This document shows, one piece after another, positions 1 through 10,300 of a stretch of 64,000 bases of DNA. The notes under the pieces were generated by a model that saw only the letters and a list, made by a program, of their open reading frames with translations, made no database searches and was not told the origin of the DNA. The position numbers were made by a program, and so were the translations under genes. Within the stretch, counting starts at the first letter, position 1. Each line of letters starts with the position of its first letter. The stretch lies in the NCBI GenBank assembly GCA_030581615.1, contig JAKTTT010000007.1, positions 372,001 through 436,000 of the forward strand. The letters are read 5' to 3'. Source of the DNA: Alloascoidea africana (taxonomy: Eukaryota; Ascomycota; Alloascoideomycetes; Alloascoideales; Alloascoideaceae).

Positions 1-962
1 GTCAAATTGTGGGAAGCTGTGAATCATGTCTTCGTACCGGCCTAAGGACGACAATCAAAGAAGGAAAAGTTGAACTCCTTAGAGTGCCTTCGCATGCCAT
101 TGGAGGAGTCTATATCATTCCAAAGTACAGAAAGAATGGTTTTGGGGTTAAAATGATGGCCGCTTTAACCAATGCTCTTGATACGCATGGAATGAAAAAG
201 TATGAATTGGAGACTCCGGGCATCACCAAGCAATGTTTCCAAGGTCTGTGGTCGGAAATTGGCGAGTTTTACAGCCGATTTGGATATGCCAGTTCCGAGT
301 CTCGACTCATAGAAATTCCTACAGTGTCCAATTCCTTTAGCGCTGCCACTAATGGCCTTAGCGAGATTGAATTTGTGCTAAAGCCGAGGCTTTCCTTTGA
401 AGAATGTGCCAAACATGATGAGGAATATCTCCGCAATCTTATGGTTAAAAACACGGAAAATGATGGAAAGCCGAGGATGGCATACATTCCTAACTGGGAG
501 TCTCTTGATTTTTTCCATACAAGATCCGAATTTGTGAGTCGGATTATAAAACCAAAGGACAAGGTCACAAAGTACTACGGTGCACAAATCGGAAATGCTG
601 AAGATTCTACACTAAGTTTTATTTCTTGGTATCATGATTTCACAAGTGATTGTCTCTATATTCTTCGGCTTTTCACAATGCATAAAGAGATAACAGAAGT
701 TTCCAAGAAGGATGTTTTGAAATTGATCAGATTGGCGTGTATTGAAGCTTTTGAAAATGGGTTTAAGAAAGTTTCGATTTGGGAAGGAGACCTCCCACAT
801 GGAGGAGACTTGAAATGGGTACCAATTGTTATTGAAAATTTTGAAAATGCTGTTGGTGGTATTACCAATCCCAGTTTATCTGCTATGCGAGAATATCAAA
901 ATGGTAAAGATGGTAGGGCGCAATCAATTTGGGAATATAATGGAAAGTTCTGTTGGGTCTAG
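1..962 (+). CDS. LYC1: LYC1-like GNAT N-acetyltransferase, 3' part (5' end outside window)
   Basis: The reading frame is open from the left edge and ends with TAG at 960-962, so the true start lies outside the window. About 318 residues are visible. The piece GGVYIIPKYRKNGFGVKMM has the shape of GNAT motif A, with the R-x-x-G-x-G acetyl-CoA pyrophosphate loop (RKNGFG). The rest resembles fungal LYC1, the lysine N6-acetyltransferase of the yeast lysine-degradation route, in overall length and in the acidic/aromatic C-terminal half. From family knowledge, LYC1 enzymes transfer acetyl from acetyl-CoA to free L-lysine in the cytosol. The substrate is inferred, not shown. A general GNAT of unknown substrate is the alternative. 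It converges on the GATA-factor gene. Confidence 0.6.
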   Translation, partial: QIVGSCESCLRTGLRTTIKEGKVELLRVPSHAIGGVYIIPKYRKNGFGVKMMAALTNALDTHGMKKYELETPGITKQCFQGLWSEIGEFYSRFGYASSESRLIEIPTVSNSFSAATNGLSEIEFVLKPRLSFEECAKHDEEYLRNLMVKNTENDGKPRMAYIPNWESLDFFHTRSEFVSRIIKPKDKVTKYYGAQIGNAEDSTLSFISWYHDFTSDCLYILRLFTMHKEITEVSKKDVLKLIRLACIEAFENGFKKVSIWEGDLPHGGDLKWVPIVIENFENAVGGITNPSLSAMREYQNGKDGRAQSIWEYNGKFCWV

Positions 963-1472
963 ATGCATTTAGAATGGTCGATAGAGATAGACAAACTCAA
1001 AATATTTAACGCTACAGTTTACCAAGTAGAAGATTAGTGTCACAAATTAGCCATTAGGCGTCAATCTCATGTATATACTAAGTTATATGTAGACAGATAA
1101 TATAAACTGAACCAAAAAGATGCTTTCATTCAAAAATTCATTTATAATATTCATTTTTTTTTTTCTTCTTTTTCATCAGTAATCGTTTCCTTAGTTTTCA
1201 TATCATGACTTAGGAAGACTCAAACGCCACAATATATGTTTGTTGAAATAATAAATAAGTAAAAAAAAGGTGGTGGTCGTGAGTCAAAATAAATGCAAAA
1301 TTAAGCTATGTACTTGTTAACCCCCAATCATAAACCTTCATAGATGTTAACAAAAATATTTTTAAAGGTAAAAACAAGAAACAAAAAAATAGGAAATAGG
1401 AAATAGGAAATATTCCTCAGGATATCAAATCCGAGAAAATGTCGTCATGATATATCATAAATGCAAGTTCTC
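963..1472. other. Convergent 3' intergenic region
   Basis: AT-rich shared 3' flank of two converging genes. It contains A- and T-tracts and a short direct repeat of ggaaata (about 1391-1412). I see no gene or RNA in it. Confidence 0.5.
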
Positions 1473-2873
1473 TCAAGCCTTGATTTTATGGCTTGTTCTT
1501 AGATCTTCTTTAGAAGCTCGAGTTGGTTGATGAGAGGCAATTGAGGATGCTTGATCTGGATTGCCAGTATTTTCCAATTCTTTTTCCAGCGCTTCAACTT
1601 TTCTTCTGTAGTTTTCAAGCGATTCTCTAATAGACTTTTGCTTTGACGATGCACTTTGCATTTCTGTGGTATTAGCAGAGGCAATTACAGTTGATGAAGA
1701 GGAAGAAGTGTTTCTGGATGAACCAGTTGCAGGCTCATTCAACATAGATACCACTGAAATCAGATGCGCAGGTTGGTGAGACGGTTGAATGAGGTTATAA
1801 GCACTGGTACTGTGATGACAGTATTGATCGTGCGCTTTTGTTATAGGCACAATTTCAGGCAGAGGCGGTACGGTACCTGAGGATGGAGTTGACGGTATAG
1901 AATGGGATAAAGCTGGAGACTTTGACGAGCGGTTGTTCTTGTGAGACCTCGCGTACAACCCTGTGAAATCAATAGCAATTGGCCTACGGGCACTTTCTTC
2001 CAAAGATGGAGGAGGAGGCAGCGCTCGAATCGGAGGCAGACTGATATGATGATCGCTAGTCTTTTTAGCCGCGACCACTGGAACAGGGCTAGTTCCCCCA
2101 GGCCCGCGGTGTGAGTGTGAGTGTGAGTGTGAATGTGAATGTGAGCTGTTTCCCCCATTTTTGCTCGTGGAGGTGCTAAAAGTGGAACAGCCCACTATAG
2201 CAGAAGGTAAATTGTTCGCGTTCCGCTTTCTTCGCTTAATAGTGGGCTTTTTCATACCCACCGGTCGATGATAGCCATGAAGCTTGTAGTAGAGACCACA
2301 GGCATTGCAAATCGTGTGTCCAGAATCGTCACGCCTCCATAATGGAGTCACAGCGGTGTTGCAATTCTGGCAAGCAATGGCCACCAAGGCTCCTTCTCCT
2401 TCTCCTTCTCCTTCTTCTGTCTCTTCATGCTTACTGCTCTGACTCGGCTCTCCCTGCTGTGCTGGCTCTGGGCTTTTCGTTCCGTACTCTTTCTTACATA
2501 AAAGCTCCTTCTCTTCATTGCTGGACGGAGATAGAGACCTAGAGCTAGACCTACTCTTCTTCGGCTTGGCACTTCGTGACCGGTGGGAATTAAGAACCAC
2601 TCTGTTGTTGAACGCGGGACATCCCTTGCACGACTCTTTGCCGCCGGTGCCGTCACACTTGCCATTCCCCTGACACGTTCCCTTCTTCTTTGGCGATATG
2701 GGCACTGTGTTTGGTGGTCTTTTCAAATGCACTGGCCTGTGAGAATTGTTTGCGCGCAAATATAAACCACAGGCATTACATATCAGTTGGCCATTAGGCG
2801 CACGCCGCCATAGAGGAGTCTGGGTAGTTCCGCAGTTGGAGCAGACCTGGGCAGACATTTGCGATGGGTACAA
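1473..2873 (-). CDS. SRE1: Iron-responsive GATA repressor (SreA/Fep1/Urbs1 type), two zinc fingers
   Basis: A 466-residue protein with two GATA fingers, each CxxC-x17-CxxC: one at about residues 11-35 (CSNC...CNAC) and one at about 168-192 (CQNC...CNAC), the latter followed by a basic tail. Between them is the cysteine cluster C-x5-C-x8-C-x2-C (CQGNGKC ... CKGC), which defines the SreA/Fep1/Urbs1/Sfu1 group of iron-sensing repressors. The C-terminus has a short predicted coiled coil (SIRESLENYRRKVEALEKEL), as in Fep1 and SreA. The family represses siderophore and high-affinity iron uptake genes in the nucleus when iron is replete, binding (A/T)GATAA. Odd features are a run of seven Ser-His pairs just after finger 2 and a Glu/Gly repeat just before it. 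A GATA/CCAAT composite site lies in its own promoter. Confidence 0.92.
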   Translation of the reverse strand: MYPSQMSAQVCSNCGTTQTPLWRRAPNGQLICNACGLYLRANNSHRPVHLKRPPNTVPISPKKKGTCQGNGKCDGTGGKESCKGCPAFNNRVVLNSHRSRSAKPKKSRSSSRSLSPSSNEEKELLCKKEYGTKSPEPAQQGEPSQSSKHEETEEGEGEGEGALVAIACQNCNTAVTPLWRRDDSGHTICNACGLYYKLHGYHRPVGMKKPTIKRRKRNANNLPSAIVGCSTFSTSTSKNGGNSSHSHSHSHSHSHRGPGGTSPVPVVAAKKTSDHHISLPPIRALPPPPSLEESARRPIAIDFTGLYARSHKNNRSSKSPALSHSIPSTPSSGTVPPLPEIVPITKAHDQYCHHSTSAYNLIQPSHQPAHLISVVSMLNEPATGSSRNTSSSSSTVIASANTTEMQSASSKQKSIRESLENYRRKVEALEKELENTGNPDQASSIASHQPTRASKEDLRTSHKIKA

Positions 2874-3214
2874 ATCGAGGTACAGTTGCGCTTACTCCGT
2901 GGGACCAACGAGAGAGAAAAAAAAAGAGTCGTTCCGGCGATTGAGACGAATTGGCTTTATCTGATCAATCAGGACATACCACTACGACAGATGGCGTTTG
3001 TTGCTCCAGCCAATCAGCGACAAGCAATAGTAAGACTCACGTGGCACGTATACTTACTAATGGCTTACTCACCATTCCCTTTTGGGGAATTCGGGGATAA
3101 GAAAAAGTGAAAAACTAACAATTATGCAGAGTGACTACTAAGTTCTCAGACAAAATAAATAAAGTATCAAACAAGACAAGATAAAAACCATAAAAGCTTG
3201 CAAAGCTAAAAATC
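2874..3214 (-). promoter_or_regulatory. Promoter of the iron GATA factor
   Basis: Gene-free 341 bases between the GATA-factor start and the stop of the ammonium transporter; both genes are on the minus strand. It holds the composite GATA/CCAAT site described next, a second CCAAT on the plus strand at 3010-3014 and a CACGTG at about 3039-3044. Confidence 0.5.
2950..2965 (-). promoter_or_regulatory. Composite SreA-type GATA site next to a CCAAT box
   Basis: Read on the minus strand, 2965-2957 is ATCAGATAA, a perfect match to the published SreA consensus ATCWGATAA. Two bases further on, 2954-2950 is CCAAT, the core recognised by the Hap/CBC complex. The site lies 77-92 bases upstream of the start codon of the iron GATA factor. 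In filamentous ascomycetes the CBC-HapX complex represses sreA during iron starvation, so the arrangement fits feedback control. The function here is inferred. Confidence 0.5.
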
Positions 3215-4699
3215 TTAGATCCTCTTTTCCATGCTCTTTGTCGAGCCGGAGCTGCCCGAGTTGGCAGTTTCTTCAACAACGCCCCTGTCTTCTCCATTTG
3301 GCACCTGTCCGGTCAACACAGGAATATCTCTAGAATACTCTCCGTAGTCTCCCACAAACTCATCGAGGGTCTCTGCCATCTCGCACAGATCCATTCCTCT
3401 TGCCTCATCGTCATCGCTTGCCCGAAGTTTGCAGCCGGGTATCAGGTTGATGAGGAAGCAGAGGATATAGGTGAAAACAAATGTCCACAAGCAAATGCCC
3501 AAAATGGCGGCAATCTGGTATCCCAACTGCTTCCAATGGTGATAGATCCAGCCGCCCTTGATCTCTGTCACGCCGTCCATACCAGCGTAGGTGGGAGATG
3601 CAAATATCCCCAGACAGAGACCGCCCATAATGCCACCGATACCGTGGAGATTGAAGGAATAGGTCGTGTCATCGACGCCAACCCACTCATTGATCCCGTA
3701 GGTGAGTCTGCAAACCGCCCCGGTGAAAATCGCAGACACCGCAGCTGCCCAAGGAGCCACGAACCCGCAAGAAGGTGTGATTGCAACCAGACCGCTGATG
3801 GCCCCGTCGCATGCTGCAAACAGAGACCATTTGCCAGTGATGCACTTTTCGATTACGGTAAAGGTCAGACAGGCAAAAGAGGCTGCAATCTGCGTGTTCG
3901 CCATGATGTATGCGGTTCTGGTGTTAACAGCGAGCAGAGTGCCCGAGTTGAAGCAGAGCCAAGCCATCCAGATGAAGGACACCCCGATGAAGGTAGTCAT
4001 GGGCGAGTGTGCCTTGTATCTTGGCATCTTCCCTGACGTCTTCCATTCTCGGCGCTTCCCCAGAAAGAAGGAATATGTGAAGGAAGCAACCCCACTGGCT
4101 ATGTGTACAGGGCCGCCGCCGGCAAAGTCAAGAGCTTCGAGCTGGTAGAGCCATCCGCTGGGGACCCAGGTCCAGTAGGCAAGCGGGCAGTAGACCACTG
4201 TAGTCCAGGCGAAGGCCATTATCATGGAAGGCAGGATTCTTCCTCGTTCGGCTATCGCGCCGATGAAGATTTGGACCGTGGCCACGGGGAAAAAAGTCGA
4301 GAATATCCAGTATGCAATAGAAGCAGTGGTTCCTCCTTCTGCCAAAGGGCCGGCTTCTAAATTCGCAATTGCTCCCATGTTCAAATTGCCCATGATCTTG
4401 GACCCACTGTCTTGAGAACAGGCCAGGGCATATCCGATCAGGTACCACTGGATGGTGACAACCGCGGTCGTCATGTAGGACTGGAACATCAGCTGGACTG
4501 CTGCCTTCCTTCTGAGCATCCCGGCATAGAACATGCCTATGCCAGGGGTTATTATGAAGACCATCACGGCGCAGACAAGAACGTAGGCCATGTCTGTGCC
4601 CACCTGGTCTGCCGTTTGGGTTTCCACATCGACTCCTCTACGCTGGAGCTTTCTCAAAAGGACTGCGGAATTGAGACCACCTGGGGCAAATTCTCCCAT
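3215..4699 (-). CDS. MEP2: Ammonium transporter, Mep2/AmtB type
   Basis: A 494-residue protein of the Amt/Mep/Rh family with eleven expected membrane segments, from about residue 37 to 440. The ammonium transporter signature DFAGGGPVHIASG is at 191-203. Both pore histidines are present (H199 in GPVHIASG, H352 in NLHGIGG), which puts it with the twin-His Mep2/AmtB group rather than the Mep1/Mep3 group, where the first His is Glu. Family members bring ammonium across the plasma membrane, and Mep2 proteins also act as sensors for filamentous growth. The cytosolic tail (about 440-494) is acidic and Ser-rich, a usual place for phosphorylation. The N-terminus is about 35 residues long before the first membrane helix. 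GATA motifs in the promoter suggest nitrogen regulation. Confidence 0.95.
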   Translation of the reverse strand: MGEFAPGGLNSAVLLRKLQRRGVDVETQTADQVGTDMAYVLVCAVMVFIITPGIGMFYAGMLRRKAAVQLMFQSYMTTAVVTIQWYLIGYALACSQDSGSKIMGNLNMGAIANLEAGPLAEGGTTASIAYWIFSTFFPVATVQIFIGAIAERGRILPSMIMAFAWTTVVYCPLAYWTWVPSGWLYQLEALDFAGGGPVHIASGVASFTYSFFLGKRREWKTSGKMPRYKAHSPMTTFIGVSFIWMAWLCFNSGTLLAVNTRTAYIMANTQIAASFACLTFTVIEKCITGKWSLFAACDGAISGLVAITPSCGFVAPWAAAVSAIFTGAVCRLTYGINEWVGVDDTTYSFNLHGIGGIMGGLCLGIFASPTYAGMDGVTEIKGGWIYHHWKQLGYQIAAILGICLWTFVFTYILCFLINLIPGCKLRASDDDEARGMDLCEMAETLDEFVGDYGEYSRDIPVLTGQVPNGEDRGVVEETANSGSSGSTKSMEKRI

Positions 4700-4935
4700 A
4701 TTAGATATATTTCGCGACTATAGCTGGTGCTAAAACAGAAGGGAAAGAGCCAGGGTGTGATTTTATAAACCTTCTTAACCTGCTTATCTTGCTGCCCTTG
4801 CTGGGCCTCTGGCAAGTCTTGGCAGGCTCTCACCGATAGAGTGTATAGATAAGCCCGGCTCTAATTAGTCCCCTATCTGGCAAAACAATCCCAAACTACA
4901 GCCCCTAAACCGCCCACATCATCACTATTTTATGC
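4700..4935 (-). promoter_or_regulatory. Ammonium transporter promoter with several GATA motifs
   Basis: Between the transporter start and the next upstream gene there are GATAAG sites at 4848-4853 (plus) and 4783-4788 (minus), plus GATA cores at 4835-4838 (plus) and 4874-4877 (minus). Nitrogen-controlled GATA activators (Gln3/AreA type) use clustered GATAAG sites in the promoters of ammonium permeases. The sites are seen directly; the regulation is inferred. Confidence 0.5.
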
Positions 4936-6687
4936 TCACCAGGTATACTTGCTGATGCTTCTCAGATGCGCACCATACTTGAAGAAGAAAAAGGGCATGG
5001 GCACCATTCCGATCGCTACAAATCCTAGCAGGCTGCTGGCCCAGTGGACTCCCAAACCGCGATACATCTGGAGCGCAAACAGCGGGAAAACGCCTGCCAT
5101 AATGGACCGCACAAAAGAGTTTGTCGCCATGGCGCTTGCGGTGTATAGTCTGTAAGCCTCAACTGTGTATGCGAAGATTCCTGTAAAGCTGAGACTCGTG
5201 CCGATTCCGAACACCACTCCCCCGATAATAGGCGCAATCCAATGGAATGCCGGGTACGTGGTCCAAGCCAGAATGAAAAGACCAACGGGAACAATAACAG
5301 CGCCATACATCAGTGGGAAGAGCCTATTCTCGGGCAATGGAACACCATTGTTCGCCACAGTTCGGGTCTCATACACTTTCTCAAAGTACGGAGTGCCAAG
5401 AGATCCTCCACACAGACCCACCACCAGTCCCAGAAACGAAAGTCCTTGCAGTTCCATACTCCACCCGTATACAGTACTAAAAATATAAGGAAATGCAATG
5501 AAAAACATGTACACTATGGCCAGTAGAAACCCCGTATAGAAACAGAGGCACCCGATCATGGGATCGCCTACAAGTAAAAGCACGGGCCGTTTGGAACTGA
5601 GTATAACAGTATAGAACAAGCTTTTGTTGCTCTTCTCCAAAGGAGCATACAGATTGGCATTCCCTGTTGACTTTCGCAATCGCTTTGCCTTTCGCTTCAA
5701 TAGTACTGGTTGGTAGGTTTCTGGAACGAAAAGCACAATAAGGCCGAAAACAACCCAGGAGAAAATCAGCATAACGATAAAAGTCCACCGAAAGTTTATG
5801 TGAGAGTTGATAAACCCGCCAACCATTGGACCAAGCCCTGGACCTATAAACGGAGTAAGCGTGTACATGGTCAAAGGGGGTCCAATCTCCTGTCTTGAAA
5901 AAACATCTGAATATGTACCTGAGGCCACAGCCATGAAGGCGCTACCACAGAACCCAGTAATGAAACGACTTACTAGGAGAGACTCGATGTTTTGCCCGAA
6001 ACTTGTCAAAAATTGGAAACAATTCCCGATGAAATATCCGGTTATGTAGACAATACGTCTCCCATGAAACTCGGAAATTGGTGAGAGAAACATGGGACCG
6101 ATGCCCATGCCAATGATGAAAAGGGAAATCCCTAGTGTCGAAACCTCGTGGTTAGTGTCGAATCTTTCCTGAATGTGAGCAGATGCCATGCTCCATATCG
6201 AACTTGTCATGGTGATTTGTAAAGATGCCAATGCCAGAATCATCGCAATGAACCATTTCCGCCACATTGGAAGTCTGCGCATATCTTCCTGGTCGTCTTT
6301 CCCGTCAAAACAGACTTGATTAGCATCAGTCTTCTCGGTTTTTGCTGCCGCTGCTGTGTCAGCCGTACCCCCATTGGCGCTAGCATTACCAGCATTGGTC
6401 TCAGAGTGACTGTTCCTGCGACTGTGCTCTCTCGAAGTCGGTTCACTCATATTTCCATTAAACAGTTCAGTTTGGTCTGAATAAGGAGGACTGGTATTGG
6501 TTGATTCTCTCGACACAGTTTTTCCGTCCTCTTCAAGCTTGGCTATATGCAAAGGTAAATCCTGGTCGCCAAGTACGAGATCTTGAGAATCATCAATATT
6601 TTTGATTTGTATTTCTTCTGATGAGGTTTGTTTTGACGCTGGGGAGGCGATCTCTTTGTCGAGATACACCATTAGTAATGATGTCAA
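4936..6687 (-). CDS. MFS transporter of the DHA1 (drug:H+ / polyamine) family
   Basis: A 583-residue protein. About 135 hydrophilic N-terminal residues (Ser/Thr/Asn/Ala-rich) precede twelve membrane segments. The first half has the MFS motif A-like loop SEFHGRRIVYITGYF after the second helix and the antiporter-type stretch TPFIGPGLGPMVGGF in the fifth helix (motif C of 12-helix drug/H+ antiporters). A long central loop (RKAKRLRKSTG...) separates the halves. Together these place it in the DHA1 group with yeast polyamine and multidrug exporters (Tpo, Flu1, Yhk8). The likely role is proton-coupled export at the plasma membrane or vacuole; the substrate cannot be read from sequence. It is in tandem with the ammonium transporter, with no sign of shared function. 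Confidence 0.88.
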   Translation of the reverse strand: MTSLLMVYLDKEIASPASKQTSSEEIQIKNIDDSQDLVLGDQDLPLHIAKLEEDGKTVSRESTNTSPPYSDQTELFNGNMSEPTSREHSRRNSHSETNAGNASANGGTADTAAAAKTEKTDANQVCFDGKDDQEDMRRLPMWRKWFIAMILALASLQITMTSSIWSMASAHIQERFDTNHEVSTLGISLFIIGMGIGPMFLSPISEFHGRRIVYITGYFIGNCFQFLTSFGQNIESLLVSRFITGFCGSAFMAVASGTYSDVFSRQEIGPPLTMYTLTPFIGPGLGPMVGGFINSHINFRWTFIVMLIFSWVVFGLIVLFVPETYQPVLLKRKAKRLRKSTGNANLYAPLEKSNKSLFYTVILSSKRPVLLLVGDPMIGCLCFYTGFLLAIVYMFFIAFPYIFSTVYGWSMELQGLSFLGLVVGLCGGSLGTPYFEKVYETRTVANNGVPLPENRLFPLMYGAVIVPVGLFILAWTTYPAFHWIAPIIGGVVFGIGTSLSFTGIFAYTVEAYRLYTASAMATNSFVRSIMAGVFPLFALQMYRGLGVHWASSLLGFVAIGMVPMPFFFFKYGAHLRSISKYTW

Positions 6688-7315
6688 GCGAGCGAAGGTT
6701 TCTCAACTAGCATACCAAATTTTTTTTTTCCTTGTTTTTTAAACACAAGCTCGAAGGGTAAATCGGGGAGCTTGTTATTTATCTGACACCACCCCAACTT
6801 TCAATATCAAAAGGAATGCCCAGTTTTGTTGGAATTTGTTTTGGCTTATCTGACTACTTCGAATTACCGAAGGAAGGTACACGGAATTTACACCAAGGCC
6901 TAATAGTTGAACTTTCCCAAAAGACAGAAAATATATGCCGGTATAAATGAAAAAAAAAACGCTCTCATACTATTCCATTAAAGAAGACATAACATAATCT
7001 CAAATTCATTTTTCTTTTTAAACAACAAAAAAGGTAAAGCAGAGAAACAATAAGAGGCCAACTAGAGTTAATTCATTCTCCATGCTAGAATTCCTTATAA
7101 CAAAAGACTCCTAAAAGGAAGACAACCAAAAAAATAGTTTTTTCAAAGCAAAATAAACCCTTGTGAGCACTACAGTAAAAATTAATCATAATATGAACCA
7201 AGAAGACAAATAAATAATGCAAATAGAAAAAACATGAAAAAAGACATTGTTGTAGGGGTCAATAAAACAAACAGAGAACTTGTATAAAATAAAACATAAA
7301 ACAAAAACATTTTTT
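6688..7315. other. Intergenic region between MFS and RIM15 genes
   Basis: 628 bases between two minus-strand genes: the 5' flank of the MFS gene and the 3' flank of RIM15. It is AT-rich with several A-tracts. No reading frame or RNA gene is evident. Confidence 0.45.
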
Positions 7316-10300
7316 TCATTCTTTTGGTTTCCAATAACACGTTGCTTTTAAACAATCAACCAAATCTTCATTTGTGAAAGGTTTCGCAATAACTTTATCA
7401 AATGCATTTGTAGCAATTGCCTCTTTTGTTAGTGCAGTAACAGCCACAATCGGTGTGGATGTATTACAATTTGGAGTATTATGGATCATTTTTGAAACGT
7501 CATCACCATTAAAATTTGGAAATTTGTATTCGGTGAATATAACGTCAAATTTGACCTCTCCTGTAGCTCGTCTTATTGCTTCATCTCCTTGACTGGAAGG
7601 AACAACAATACAGCCTTGTTTCTCTAACATGCGTACCAAAGAAAATCTCCATAAGGGATTCGAATCGGCTACAAGTATGTCGAGTTGCCGGTATTCGGAA
7701 AAACTTTGTCGTCCAGATACAGATCCAAATCTAGAACTTTCACGTCGTTTCCTGACCCGTTGTAAAGCAGTGGATTTGATTTCCTCAGTATCAGAGCTAG
7801 ATGGCGAAGCAGTTTCACGCCCCGTTTTGTAATAGATGGTAGATGCACGTCGGTCAAGAGTGAAAGGTCTTCGACCCATAACTTCCTTCCCCTTGGAATT
7901 TCCCTCTTGACTTGAGATACTTAGCGAAGCCCGATGTTGATGACCATGTCCCGAACCACTAAACATTCGAATACTTCCAGGAGACTCTGCCAAATTGGGT
8001 TTTGTTCCCCCGTTGTTGTCGATACTCTCAGGTTTTTGAATCTCAGTAGAGCCAAATACATCAGTTGAGTAAGAATAATTGTGGCCGTACCCCAAGGGAA
8101 GAGTTATAGAGGAAGGCGAATCGGACCTTCGATGAGCAGAAGACGAAACTCTTCTTGAACGCGGTAAACTCGTTGGAGTGCCAGGGGTAGAATTTGACCC
8201 TTCTGAAGATGATGTAGACATTGAATGACGATGCTCCAAATGCTCTGTTTTTAACCTTGTAATTGTGTTTTTATTTGCTTTATCCAAAGCATACAAATTT
8301 TTGAATGTAAAAGAACCAAAATGTGAATCTGACTGTCTTTCATTATTCCTCCCCTTTGGATCTCGCATGTGATATGGAATGTGAAGAGGAAGAGTCTTTG
8401 ATTTTGAATCGCCCTCATCTTTCCTTAACTTTTCAGAATGTTCAGTGTCCTCAGGAGTCTTTGAACTGTTGTTGTCACACTTTTCAGCTTGGTCTAGCAC
8501 ATCATCCAATGGGAAATCATTCACACTAACACCTCTAGGATCAAAGTAATCTGTAGCCTCTGGGTCCGTAGCGTCAGGTACAAACAGGACATCCCCTTCC
8601 AATAGACTATTCCAGTCAATATCTTTGAAAAACGGATGCATTTTTACTTCTTCGGGCCCGCCACTGCCTAAGCGTAGAGAAGGATCAGACACAAGCAGTT
8701 TCAATATAAAATCTTTTGCATCGGGTGAACAAAACATTTGTTCCTCTTCCTCGGTCAAATCTGGCCATTGAATATTACAATCCAAAATATTTCCAAATAC
8801 CTTTTCTGGTGATTCTGCATGAAACGGAGGATATCCAAATAGAAATTCAAATAAAACACAACCTAATGACCACCAATCACTAGAAGGATCCTCCCCAGTA
8901 CCATCAATCGTTTCTGGTGCAAGATAATCAGGAGTTCCGACGAATTTTTTCCCAATTGTACTACTTTGTGGATCAAACAAAGCCAGGGATTGACCCATAG
9001 AATCGTTCCCTGTTCTGTTTGAACTGTAAAGAGACGAAGATGAGATAATTGAGGCGGTGGAAGCATTTAGAGGCAAAATTTGTGGACTGGGACTGATGCT
9101 ATCATCGGTAGAAGTTGTTGCCAAAGAATTTTGAGATGAAGATCTGCGCAGAGCAGCAGCATTTGAAACGATGCCAAGTCCCAATACATGATCACTAGTA
9201 TTTGAATCCGACCTTTTTGGTTTATTGTGAAGCACGTTCTTCTCTAAAGAAGATATTGAAGATGTTCGGGTCTCAGCTCTCGAGTCATGAGATGGGCCAT
9301 GAGGTCTGGATATGGAAGCACCGGGCGATAACGAAAACGGAGGCACGGAACCACCTCTAGAAGAATGAGCGCTCATACTACTGAGAAACCACTCAACTGC
9401 ACCTTCAAGACCAGACATTGAGATTCTGTTTTTCCTCGCTGTCTTTTGTCTTTTCACCAATCCCATTCTCGAAAGCCCAAAATCGGTCAATTTGATATGA
9501 CCTTGATGATCAATCAAAAAATTGTCAGGTTTTAAATCTCTGTGAACAATCCCTTTTTCGTGCAAGTCTGTGACTGCCATAACAATTTCAGCCATGTATT
9601 TTTTAGCCCATTCTTCTTCAATCATGCCTAGTGCTTTTAGCAGCGAGGCAAAATCACCACCGTTCAAATATTCCATGACAAGAAAAAGATAATCTTTACT
9701 TTGGAAAGTATAATAAAGCTTTGCAACAAAGGGGCTTTCTGCCTGAGCCATCATGATTGCACGTTCCGCTTTAACATTAGTGACTTGATTTTTCGCAATC
9801 ATGTCTGATTTTTTCAATATTTTGATTGCAAAGTATTCCCCAGTCAACTTTCGCTTTGCCAGATATACACTACCAAACGCACCTTTACTAATTGCATTTA
9901 CAATTTCATAATCTTTGATACTGGGTGTTGAAACTTTTTGAGGGCCAAAACTTGTTAGTAATGGTGAAAGAGGAGGTTTCGCAGGTGTGGAGCCTGCAGC
10001 TGAGCCTGAGGAACTGTGAACATCTGGAGAACCAGGGAGTTGCTGTCGCCGATGTGTTTCAAGCTCCGTTGGCATAAATAGTGGAGATAGCATTGGTCTT
10101 ATCGAATGGTTCTCAATAGATTGTCCTCTTATTCTTTGAATGCTCGACATTGGAGAGCTGGGTGTGGCCGAAACAGACTCTCGATCTGGCGAAACAGGTC
10201 TATGATGAGATGATGAAAAATAATCACTTTCACCATGGTCCGTTACGCTTTTTTTTTTCGAAGACCAATTCTCCAATTCTGACATGTTGAGATCACTAGG

